Shown here: positions 1 to 6,297 of the stretch, piece after piece | Layout: each line of letters starts with the position of its first letter | Position numbering within the stretch: position 1 is the stretch's first letter | Assembly: GCA_016204585.1 (NCBI GenBank) | Contig: JACQKH010000053.1 | Span: 1 to 37,662, forward strand | Direction of reading: 5' to 3' | DNA: 37,662 nucleotides | Source: Candidatus Kerfeldbacteria bacterium | GTDB lineage: Bacteria > Patescibacteriota > Patescibacteriia > SBBC01 | Program-made: the position numbers and the translations under genes | The notes under the pieces: model-generated | The model's database searches: none | Seen by the model: the letters and a program-made list of their open reading frames with translations, nothing else | What the model was told of the DNA's origin: nothing

Positions 1-1
1 C

Positions 2-118
2 TATCTGCACTGGTACAATCACGAACGCATCCATCTGGGAAAGTACCTGAATGGACTCACCCCGACTGAGAAGCTCCGAGCATATCAATTAAAGTTGTCA
101 GTCTTGACTGTTAACTGA
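2..118 (+). CDS. Transposase/integrase, C-terminal fragment (cut by window edge)
   Basis: Reading from base 2, 38 codons run to a TGA at 116-118. The peptide begins YLHWYNHERIHLG and continues with NGLTPTEKL, the typical end of an rve-type integrase core domain (IS481/IS3-like transposases). The start and most of the DDE domain lie outside the window, so it cannot be said whether the gene is intact. The bases just after the stop (gaagggggcaaggggaca, 116-133) read in reverse as TGTCCCC..., which would fit an insertion sequence end beginning TGT. That is inference, because the other end is not visible. Family membership is judged by motif only. Confidence 0.7.
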   Translation, partial: YLHWYNHERIHLGKYLNGLTPTEKLRAYQLKLSVLTVN

Positions 119-140
119 AGGGGGCAAGGGGACAAAAACA

Positions 141-168
141 TTTAACGTTTGACCTTTGACATTTGACC
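141..168. repeat. Four tandem heptamers, TTTRACN
   Basis: Four consecutive 7-base units are readable: tttaacg, tttgacc, tttgaca, tttgacc. They lie 23 bases after the transposase stop and 67 bases before the 3' end of the opposing methyltransferase gene. They could be a transposase binding site, an insertion scar or a simple slippage repeat. Nothing in the sequence decides between these. Confidence 0.6.
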
Positions 169-234
169 CGCGCGCCAGTCCCTCGACTGTCGTTTGGGGA
201 GAGCTTCACTTGTTATTTGGAAGACGGTTTTTGT

Positions 235-831
235 TTATTGTCGGTCTAGCGGTTCTGCCAGCACAATTGTCCACGGGAAAGAGCCGGTAATGCGGGTTGG
301 CTTGAGTGTTTTGCTCACGAATGATGCGAATGATGATTTTGACCAGAGATTGACATGTTCAGGGTGATTGCCGAAACGTTTAAGGTGCCGACCGCGCCCC
401 AGATTTCCTAGCCGGAACCACGGTTCATTCGGCACAGTCAGCAGGACGTAGCGGTCAGCCACCCGCCCTAGCTCGCGCAGCGCCTCTGACGGCCGGTCCA
501 GGTGTTCGAGAACCTCGCTGGCGATCACCACGTCCCACGATCGGTCGGTTTCCGGAATCTGGTAGATGTCGCCTGGCCGTAGATCGAGAAAGGGAAATAA
601 TCTTTTCCCCTCGGCCAGGGCCCGGTCGTTAACGTCGAGCCCGCGCGCATTGACGTTGGTGAACTCCTGGCGGAGAACGTTGAGAAGATATCCTTCGCCG
701 CAGCCAACTTCCAAGATCGACCGCGGCTGAACCGTTTTCAGCAGAGCGATAAAACGTTGCTGAAAATGTCGAATCAGCCACTGCTGGATCGGGTTTTGAT
801 CGGTGAATTTTGCCTGGTTGGTGGTGGTCAT
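235..831 (-). CDS. Class I SAM-dependent methyltransferase
   Basis: A 198-aa cytosolic Rossmann-fold methyltransferase. Motif I is ILEVGCGEGYLL, about 40 residues from the start. An acidic residue follows at the next strand (GLDVND), and DVVIASEVLEHL is the motif typical of the UbiG/Methyltransf_11 group. The substrate is unknown. I start it at the ATG at 831, where the peptide (MTTTNQAKFTDQNPI) resembles the family's usual N-terminus. An in-frame ATG at 861 would add 10 residues, but it lies inside a possible -10 box (TAGAAT on the minus strand, 860-865, 17 bp from a weak TTCGAA). No Shine-Dalgarno sequence is seen at either start. The gene is transcribed away from the T4SS-like cluster, so the space between 831 and 963 carries divergent promoters. 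Confidence 0.85.
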   Translation of the reverse strand: MTTTNQAKFTDQNPIQQWLIRHFQQRFIALLKTVQPRSILEVGCGEGYLLNVLRQEFTNVNARGLDVNDRALAEGKRLFPFLDLRPGDIYQIPETDRSWDVVIASEVLEHLDRPSEALRELGRVADRYVLLTVPNEPWFRLGNLGRGRHLKRFGNHPEHVNLWSKSSFASFVSKTLKPTRITGSFPWTIVLAEPLDRQ

Positions 832-906
832 GTGATCAGGTTGGAAATTTCGTAAACACATTCTAACACGTTAAGATGATTTTTCGAAGGACCGATTTCC
901 AAACGG

Positions 907-935
907 TTGAAAAGAAAGTAAATTTATGATATAAT
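907..935 (+). promoter_or_regulatory. Sigma-70-type promoter for the T4SS-like cluster
   Basis: TTGAAA (907-912), a 17-bp spacer and a perfect TATAAT (930-935). Transcription would start near 942, about 20 bases before the ATG at 963. Confidence 0.75.
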
Positions 936-962
936 GAAGACGTTGAAACGTGGATAGAACCT

Positions 963-1493
963 ATGCCCGTAGGAACTACTGGAAACACAAATCGCGAAAT
1001 CGAAAAAGCGGGAAACGTCCAAGACGTCTTTTCTAGACCTGAACGCGAGCAGCGCATTCCGGTTCGCACCGAGCGCGAGCGAATACCTGAGCACGAACCG
1101 ACAGCCCCCCAAAAATACGGGCCAGAAGTGGCTGAACGAGGCGGAGTGGCGGCGCCTCCGACAAGTGCGGCAATTCCTGCACCTGTCTCACCGGCGAAGG
1201 ATGCGTTGACGCAGGAGCTCGAAAACGCCTTGAGCGAAGACCTGGGCATGCTCTACGCGAAGATGACGCCGGTGGAGCGAATGATGTTTAAACGAGAAGG
1301 CGAGCGAACCGCCTCCTTAATCCGCGTGTTCATTGAAGAGGTAAAAGTAAAATCGCAAAAAATCCTCGACTTAATTCGTCGTTGGCTCCGCTTGATCCCG
1401 GGAGTCAACAAGTTTTTCTTGGAGCAGGAAGCGAAAATCAAAACGGACAAAGTCATGGCACTGCATCAACGACTTCACGGCCCGCCTTCATGA
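963..1493 (+). CDS. Unknown protein upstream of T4SS-like ATPase
   Basis: A 176-aa protein that I do not recognise. Residues 1 to about 85 are rich in Pro, Arg, Glu and Ala, look disordered, and carry no signal peptide. Residues about 95-170 look helical and amphipathic, with MTPVERMMFKREGERTASL followed by basic segments (KVKSQKILDLIRRWLRLIPG). This could be a coiled or membrane-associated helix pair. It sits directly behind a strong promoter, and its stop overlaps the start of the VirD4/HerA-like ATPase as ATGA, so the two are translationally coupled. An accessory role with that ATPase is inferred from position alone. Confidence 0.75.
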   Translation: MPVGTTGNTNREIEKAGNVQDVFSRPEREQRIPVRTERERIPEHEPTAPQKYGPEVAERGGVAAPPTSAAIPAPVSPAKDALTQELENALSEDLGMLYAKMTPVERMMFKREGERTASLIRVFIEEVKVKSQKILDLIRRWLRLIPGVNKFFLEQEAKIKTDKVMALHQRLHGPPS

Positions 1494-4072
1494 TCATGTC
1501 GTTTTTGGCGTTGTCCGCTGATTTCGGATCGCGGCCGCCTGGACTAACCGTTTCAAGCACTGCTCCGTCACCAACTTTCATACTGGTCGGCTGGGTGGCG
1601 GTTATCATCATCGTCACCGTCGGTCTAGTAGTCATTCTCCGCCGGACCATCCGCCGTGTTCACCGCCTGCCAGCGAGCTTACAGAAGGCGGTACTGTTGA
1701 TTACGGTACCAAAAGAATTGTCTGAGCGCGAACAACAGCGCCTGCCGGAAACCAAAGAGCTTTTAGCCCAGCTCGAAACCTTCATGCTCAACCTAGGCGG
1801 TATACCGGCTCAACGCTCGCCGAACGTTTTGCGGAACGCCTGGAATAATTTTTGGTTCGGTCGGCATGACGACGTCGCCTTAGAAATCGTGGCGCAGCGG
1901 GGCCTGATCATGTTTTTCTTAGCGGTCCCTCGGCACATCCAGCAGCTGGTCGAACTCCAGCTTCACGCCCAATATCCGAAGGCCCACGTCGAGGAGGTTG
2001 AAGACTATAATATTTTTTCAGCCCAAGGCTCGATTATGGGCGGTTATTTACGTTTGACTAAGCGAAGTATGTTTCAGCTGCGGACTTACAAAAAACTTGA
2101 TGCCGATCCGTTGAATGCGTTGACCAATGCCCTTTCAAAAATCGGTGATGACGCTGGCGCGGCTCTTCAGGTTATTATGCGACCAACTAGGCCGGGCTGG
2201 CAACGTCAGGCCATGGCGGTGGCGCAGAAACTCCAACGCGGCAAGAAACTCAGCGAAGTAGTTGGCGGCGGACTCGGCGGAGTCCTCCGCAGCACGGCCA
2301 AGGTAGCGACCAGTAGCTTTGGGTCATCGCCGGCCGATGCGCAACAGATGCAAAAAATGCCATACTTAACGCCGATGGAGCAGGAATTGGTGAAGTCGCT
2401 TGAGGAGAAGGCCAGCAAGCCGGGGTTCGACGTAAACCTTCGGATTATCGCCTCGGCTCCCGATCAGGCCAGGACGCGGATGATTCTGTTGAATCTGACG
2501 AATGCCTTCAGCCAATTCCGCAGCCAGGAGTCGGGTAACGGTTTGGTTAGAAAACATTTGTTGCGTCGCGCTGCCTTCATCCGCGATTTTATATTTAGGT
2601 CGTTCAGTGAGCACAATCGGTTTATTCTGAACAGCGAAGAGCTGACTTCGCTCTGGCACTTGCCGTTGCCCATGACAGAAACGCCGAATATCTTGTGGTT
2701 ACAGGCCAGAAAAGCGCCAGCGCCGGTTAACATGCCGATTGACGGTCTGACGCTCGGCAAGAACATTTTCCGCGGCCGCCAGACGTTGGTGCGGATCAGG
2801 GCGGACGATCGCCGGCGCCACGTTTACATAATCGGCACGACCGGCTCGGGGAAATCGGTGCTCCTGTCGAACATGGCCAAGCAGGATATCGCCAACGGCG
2901 AAGGTGTCTGCATCGTTGATCCGCATGGTTCGCTGGTCGAGGATGTTATGCAGTCGATCCCGCCCCACCGCGCCGATGATGTGATCGTTTTCGATCCGTC
3001 GGATGTTGACCGACCGGTCGGCTTGAACATGCTCGAAGCGGACACGCCGGAGCAGCGTGATTTTGCGGTTCAGGAGATGATCGCCATCTTCTATAAGCTT
3101 TTCCCGCCGGAGATGATCGGACCGATGTTCGAGCACAATATGCGTAACGCCATGCTGACGCTGATGGAGGATCAGGAATACCCCGGCACGATTGCCGAGA
3201 TTCCTCGGATTTTTACGGACGCGGCTTTTCAGAAATACAAAGTGGCCAAGCTCAAAGATCCGGTGGTGCGCGCTTTTTGGGAGAAAGAGATGGCCAAGAC
3301 CAGCGACTTTCACAAGTCCGAGATGCTCGGTTACTTGATTTCCAAAGTCGGCCGCTTTGTCGAGAACGCCATGATGCGCAACATCATCGGTCAACCGCGA
3401 TCGGGGTTCAATATTCGGCAGGTCATGGACGAGAAGAAAATTTTGCTGGTCAACCTGTCCAAGGGTAAGGTTGGTGAAGTCAACGCCAACCTGCTCGGCT
3501 TAATCATTGTGTCGAAGCTTCAGATGGCGGCGTTGTCGCGGGCCGACATCCCGGAACACCAGCGCCACGACTTTTATCTCTACTTAGATGAGTTCCAAAA
3601 TTTCATTACCGATTCAATCAGCACGATTCTGTCCGAAGCCAGAAAATACAGACTTGACCTAACCATGGCTCATCAGTACATGGGTCAGCTGACCCAGGGT
3701 CAGGATACCAAGATCCGCGACGCGGTTCTCGGCAACGTCGGCACCATGATCGCCTTCCGGATCGGCGTGGAGGATGCGGAAATTCTGGAAAAACAGTTTG
3801 CCCCGACCTTCAGCGCTTTCGACCTGATTAACATCGATCGGTACAATGCCTACGACCGTTTGTTGATTGACAATAGCGCGGCCAAGCCGTTTAACATGGT
3901 GACCTTCCCGCCGATGGTTGGCGATCCAGTGTTGGCCGATAACGTCCGCCGGTTATCGCGCCTAAAATACGGTCGCGAGCGGGCGGTGGTTGAGGCGGAA
4001 ATAATGGAGCGCACTAAACTCGGCGCCAGCGTCACCCCGCCGCCACCACCGATGGCCGAGCGCCGTTTTTAA
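1490..4072 (+). CDS. Membrane-anchored VirD4/HerA-like ATPase (T4SS-type)
   Basis: An 860-aa AAA ATPase of the FtsK/HerA/VirD4 superfamily, usually annotated in these genomes as a type IV secretion system DNA-binding protein. A hydrophobic segment at about residues 30-50 should anchor it. An alpha/beta region of unknown fold follows to about 400. The motor has Walker A GTTGSGKS at about 449-456, then CIVDPHG, and Walker B YLYLDEFQ at about 697-703 followed by SEARKYRLDLTMAHQY, typical of coupling ATPases. The frame is open upstream to 1382, but I chose the ATG at 1490 because it overlaps the previous stop as ATGA. It probably pumps DNA or protein across the membrane. The small pilin-like gene 19 bases downstream supports a secretion or uptake machine. 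Confidence 0.85.
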   Translation: MIMSFLALSADFGSRPPGLTVSSTAPSPTFILVGWVAVIIIVTVGLVVILRRTIRRVHRLPASLQKAVLLITVPKELSEREQQRLPETKELLAQLETFMLNLGGIPAQRSPNVLRNAWNNFWFGRHDDVALEIVAQRGLIMFFLAVPRHIQQLVELQLHAQYPKAHVEEVEDYNIFSAQGSIMGGYLRLTKRSMFQLRTYKKLDADPLNALTNALSKIGDDAGAALQVIMRPTRPGWQRQAMAVAQKLQRGKKLSEVVGGGLGGVLRSTAKVATSSFGSSPADAQQMQKMPYLTPMEQELVKSLEEKASKPGFDVNLRIIASAPDQARTRMILLNLTNAFSQFRSQESGNGLVRKHLLRRAAFIRDFIFRSFSEHNRFILNSEELTSLWHLPLPMTETPNILWLQARKAPAPVNMPIDGLTLGKNIFRGRQTLVRIRADDRRRHVYIIGTTGSGKSVLLSNMAKQDIANGEGVCIVDPHGSLVEDVMQSIPPHRADDVIVFDPSDVDRPVGLNMLEADTPEQRDFAVQEMIAIFYKLFPPEMIGPMFEHNMRNAMLTLMEDQEYPGTIAEIPRIFTDAAFQKYKVAKLKDPVVRAFWEKEMAKTSDFHKSEMLGYLISKVGRFVENAMMRNIIGQPRSGFNIRQVMDEKKILLVNLSKGKVGEVNANLLGLIIVSKLQMAALSRADIPEHQRHDFYLYLDEFQNFITDSISTILSEARKYRLDLTMAHQYMGQLTQGQDTKIRDAVLGNVGTMIAFRIGVEDAEILEKQFAPTFSAFDLINIDRYNAYDRLLIDNSAAKPFNMVTFPPMVGDPVLADNVRRLSRLKYGRERAVVEAEIMERTKLGASVTPPPPPMAERRF

Positions 4073-4091
4073 ACATTCAGCCGAGCTGGCG

Positions 4092-4445
4092 ATGAAGAAT
4101 ATTTTTTTGACGTCAATCGTCCTGTCGATTGTATTAGTCAACGCGGTCAATGCGGCTACTCCGTTCTCGATCGAGAACTTCGGCGGATCGGTTGGTTTGG
4201 GCACGGCCGACTTAAAATCGAGCGTGGTGAACGTTGTCCAGTGGGTGCTCGGGATTTTGGCGCTGGCGGCCGTGGCATTGCTGATTGTCGGTTTCGGCGA
4301 TTTGCTGATCGCTGGCGATAGCGACGTTGTTCGCACCCGAGCGCAGCGAATTATCGCCGGAGCGCTGATTGGCCTGATAGTCGTGCTGCTGGCCTGGGCG
4401 ATCGTGATCTTCGTGGCCGGCACAGCCGCTAACGTCATTGAGTGA
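4092..4445 (+). CDS. Two-TM pilin-like protein (VirB2/TrbC-like)
   Basis: A 117-aa protein. Residues 1-21 form a signal peptide ending in VNA-VNA-A. Two long hydrophobic helices follow at about 46-68 and 84-110, with a short charged loop between them (DSDVVRTRAQR). Size, signal peptide and two-helix layout match VirB2/TrbC-type T4SS pilins, a group recognised by architecture more than by sequence. It lies 19 bases after the VirD4/HerA-like ATPase and is probably in the same transcript. A holin-like or plain small membrane protein remains possible. Confidence 0.7.
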   Translation: MKNIFLTSIVLSIVLVNAVNAATPFSIENFGGSVGLGTADLKSSVVNVVQWVLGILALAAVALLIVGFGDLLIAGDSDVVRTRAQRIIAGALIGLIVVLLAWAIVIFVAGTAANVIE

Positions 4446-4485
4446 GACGTCGGCGCTTAACAAGGCTGGCCGTCCGAGCCTGATC

Positions 4486-4514
4486 TTGCGTTAATTTAGC
4501 CGCCATGTTATGTT
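4486..4514 (+). promoter_or_regulatory. Possible promoter of the RRM protein gene
   Basis: TTGCGT (4486-4491), 17 bp, TATGTT (4509-4514). It would give a leader of about 105 nt before the RRM gene. The -10 box falls in the loop of an inverted repeat (4498-4524). Confidence 0.4.
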
Positions 4515-4524
4515 AGTGGCGGCT
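4498..4524. repeat. 8-bp inverted repeat in the RRM gene upstream region
   Basis: AGCCGCCA (4498-4505) pairs perfectly with TGGCGGCT (4517-4524) around an 11-nt loop. There is no T-run after it, so it is not a standard terminator. It may be an operator over the candidate -10 box, or a leader RNA structure if transcription starts upstream. Confidence 0.55.
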
Positions 4525-4625
4525 GTACGATTCTTCCCTAAGGTTTACCGACATCAAAAAACGGCGCCAGGTCGAAGAATAAAGGTCGTTAGTACAGTAC
4601 GTAATCGAAAGGATTTGAGTAGACC

Positions 4626-4934
4626 ATGGCAAAGAAATTGTATGTCGGTGGACTGTCCTACAGTACCACTGAAGATTCCTTGAAGACCGCCTTCTCGCAA
4701 GCTGGCACCGTCACCTCAGCCACCATCATCATTGATCGAATGTCCGGCCGTTCCAAAGGCTTCGGCTTCATCGAGATGTCGTCGGACGAGGAGGCGAATA
4801 AAGCCATCGAGACGTTCAACGGCAAGGAATTCGAGGGTCGAACCCTGACCGTCAACGAAGCCCGTCCGATGGCACCACGCCCGCCCCGTAGTGGCGGATT
4901 TAGTGGTGGCCGCCGAGGCAACTTCAGTTACTAA
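4626..4934 (+). CDS. RRM-family RNA-binding protein
   Basis: A 102-aa single-RRM protein of the cyanobacterial Rbp/glycine-rich type. RNP2 is LYVGGL (residues 5-10) and RNP1 is KGFGFIEM (44-51), with the aromatic RNA-stacking residues in place. Residues 84-102 form a short Gly/Arg/Ser tail (SGGFSGGRRGNFSY). Relatives bind single-stranded RNA and are often cold-induced. The long leader with an inverted repeat would suit post-transcriptional control, but that is inference. A GGA (about 4611-4613) lies roughly 12 bases before the ATG. It is monocistronic, with a strong terminator just after the stop. Confidence 0.93.
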   Translation: MAKKLYVGGLSYSTTEDSLKTAFSQAGTVTSATIIIDRMSGRSKGFGFIEMSSDEEANKAIETFNGKEFEGRTLTVNEARPMAPRPPRSGGFSGGRRGNFSY

Positions 4935-4943
4935 ACGGTAACC

Positions 4944-4976
4944 AAAAAACCCGCGTCTTTACGACACGGGTTTTTT
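4944..4976 (+). terminator. Rho-independent terminator after the RRM gene
   Basis: aaaaaacccg (4944-4953) pairs with cgggtttttt (4967-4976), with a further GTC/GAC pairing inside, followed by a T-run that is part of the stem. The matching A-tract makes it potentially bidirectional. Confidence 0.9.
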
Positions 4977-4998
4977 GATACGCTCGGTTATCGTGACA

Positions 4999-5007
4999 TG
5001 ATACAAT
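4999..5007 (+). promoter_or_regulatory. Extended -10 promoter giving a leaderless mRNA
   Basis: TGATACAAT is an extended -10 element (TGn plus TACAAT at 5002-5007). The expected start site, 7 bases after the hexamer, is 5014, exactly the A of the ATG of the next gene. No clear -35 box is seen, as expected for extended -10 promoters. Confidence 0.55.
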
Positions 5008-5013
5008 GTGTTC

Positions 5014-5571
5014 ATGGTTGCTGATCTGGTTTTCTATACGGTGGCCGTCGCCATTATCGCGGTTTTTCTGACGGCGGCGGTGGCTGGCGCTAAGGCGGCG
5101 CCGTTCGTCCCAACCTGGCAGCGCGACGTCCGACGAATGCTTAATCTCGCGCAGGTCAAGCCGGGCGAACGAGTGGTTGATTTGGGGTCGGGCGACGGGC
5201 GCTTCCTGATTACCGCGGTTCGTGAGTTTGGGGCGATCGGGGATGGCTATGAACTATCATTGCTGCCGTACTTAATTTCTCGATGGCGGATTATTCATCC
5301 CAGCCTTAATCAGCGCATTAAAATCCACTACCGAGATTTTTACAGGTCCTCGCTAAGCGCGGTTGATGTGGTCACTTGTTTTTTAACGCCCCGCGCCATG
5401 GCTAAGCTAGAGGGGAAGTTTCGTCACGAACTTCGTCCCGGCAGTCGGGTGGTCTCGTATGCTTTCCGGTTGCCTAACGTTGCCGCGGATCGTATTGACA
5501 AGCCATTCCCTCGTTCGACACCAGTTTTCGTTTACACTGCTCCATTCCAGTCGTCTCGTTCAAGGACTTGA
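5014..5571 (+). CDS. Membrane-anchored SAM-dependent methyltransferase
   Basis: A 185-aa protein. Residues 4-27 form one hydrophobic helix. A small Rossmann methyltransferase domain follows, with VVDLGSGDGRFL as motif I at about residue 55 and a YELS acidic strand. The layout (TM helix, about 15 residues, then MLxLAxVKPGExVVDLGSGDGR) resembles the FAM173/ATPSCKMT-like lysine methyltransferase group, so a protein Lys substrate is possible but unproven. A GTG at 5008 would add two residues. The ATG at 5014 is preferred because it coincides with the +1 predicted from the extended -10 box. No Shine-Dalgarno sequence is present. Confidence 0.82.
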   Translation: MVADLVFYTVAVAIIAVFLTAAVAGAKAAPFVPTWQRDVRRMLNLAQVKPGERVVDLGSGDGRFLITAVREFGAIGDGYELSLLPYLISRWRIIHPSLNQRIKIHYRDFYRSSLSAVDVVTCFLTPRAMAKLEGKFRHELRPGSRVVSYAFRLPNVAADRIDKPFPRSTPVFVYTAPFQSSRSRT

Positions 5572-5596
5572 CGCTCGGGCTGACGGGGAGTAGAAT
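5568..5596 (+). promoter_or_regulatory. Sigma-70-type promoter
   Basis: TTGACG (5568-5573), 17 bp, TAGAAT (5591-5596). The -35 overlaps the stop codon of the methyltransferase gene. The predicted start near 5603 leaves a leader of about 38 nt with a GAGG ribosome-binding site (5629-5632) before the ATG at 5641. Confidence 0.75.
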
Positions 5597-5640
5597 GCCA
5601 TCGCACCACAGCAAAACCAAATTAAAAAGAGGAAAAACAT

Positions 5641-6237
5641 ATGGAAACAAGAGAAATTCAAGAAATAAAAAGGTTAATCATTGCCGCTGAATCCTCTCTC
5701 CGAGAAGCGAGAGAGCTTCTAGCCGTGGTCCTCGGCGAACAACCGCGCTTGCCGACCGTGGCGGAGGAAGCGCGGGATACCGGAAAGATCGTGGCCCAGG
5801 CCGACGGCAAGGTCATTGAAGGTCTGTTTGACGGTCAGAACATGGCCGGACCGGATGGGAAGATGTACTCGGTGCCGGCCAACTACGCCTCAAAGTCTAA
5901 GTTGGTGGAGGGTGATCGGCTTAAACTGACCATCACCAACGACGGCGCTTTCATCTACAAACAGATAGGTCCGATTGACCGACAACGCCTGATCGGCATT
6001 CTGTCGAAGGACGAGGTGACGAACGAATACCGCGTGCTGGCCGGTGAACGGTCGTACCGCATTCTGCTGGCTTCCGTTACTTACTTCAAGGGCGAAGCGG
6101 GCGACGAGGTGGTCATACTGGTGCCGAAAAATAAAACCAGCAAGTGGGCGGCAGTCGAGAACATTATCAAGGCCGCTAGTGGCGAAGCGACGACGACTGA
6201 GGCGGTCGCGGTTGACGATCTAGACCATCCAGCTTGA
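5641..6237 (+). CDS. Conserved protein of unknown function, CPR-type 198-aa family
   Basis: A 198-aa soluble protein with no signal peptide. Residues 1-35 form a charged amphipathic helix (IQEIKRLIIAAESSLREARELL) that could be a coiled coil. From about 50 to 180 there are beta-rich segments with GLFDGQNMAGPDGKMYSVPANYASKSKLVEGD and VTYFKGEAGDEVVILVPKNK, then a helix ending KWAAVENIIK. I recognise the pattern as a family recurring in CPR genomes, without known function. The DGK.Y.VP.NYASKSKLVEGD stretch looks like a small barrel binding module, but that is only an impression. It has its own promoter and a good GAGG ribosome-binding site 8 bases before the ATG, so it is probably well expressed. 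It lies upstream of dnaX. Confidence 0.8.
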   Translation: METREIQEIKRLIIAAESSLREARELLAVVLGEQPRLPTVAEEARDTGKIVAQADGKVIEGLFDGQNMAGPDGKMYSVPANYASKSKLVEGDRLKLTITNDGAFIYKQIGPIDRQRLIGILSKDEVTNEYRVLAGERSYRILLASVTYFKGEAGDEVVILVPKNKTSKWAAVENIIKAASGEATTTEAVAVDDLDHPA

Positions 6238-6257
6238 GAGCGGCCAATTTTTAAAGA

Positions 6258-6286
6258 TTGCCGGCGAGGCGACAGTGCGTTAGACT
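6258..6286 (+). promoter_or_regulatory. Possible dnaX promoter
   Basis: TTGCCG (6258-6263), 17 bp, TAGACT (6281-6286). The predicted start near 6293 lies only about 5 bases before the ATG at 6298, so the mRNA would be nearly leaderless. Confidence 0.4.
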
Positions 6287-6297
6287 GGTAATCAGTT

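Noticed and set aside
863-1249. A 128-codon minus-strand frame opposite the 176-aa unknown protein
   Set aside because: It is very Ser-rich with no motif and overlaps the promoter and start of the plus-strand gene. The plus-strand gene has a consensus promoter and an ATGA coupling.
2699-3394. A 231-codon minus-strand open frame inside the T4SS-like ATPase gene
   Set aside because: It lies fully antisense to a conserved ATPase domain, is rich in His/Arg/Asp as expected from the reverse frame of G+C-rich DNA, and shows no family motif.
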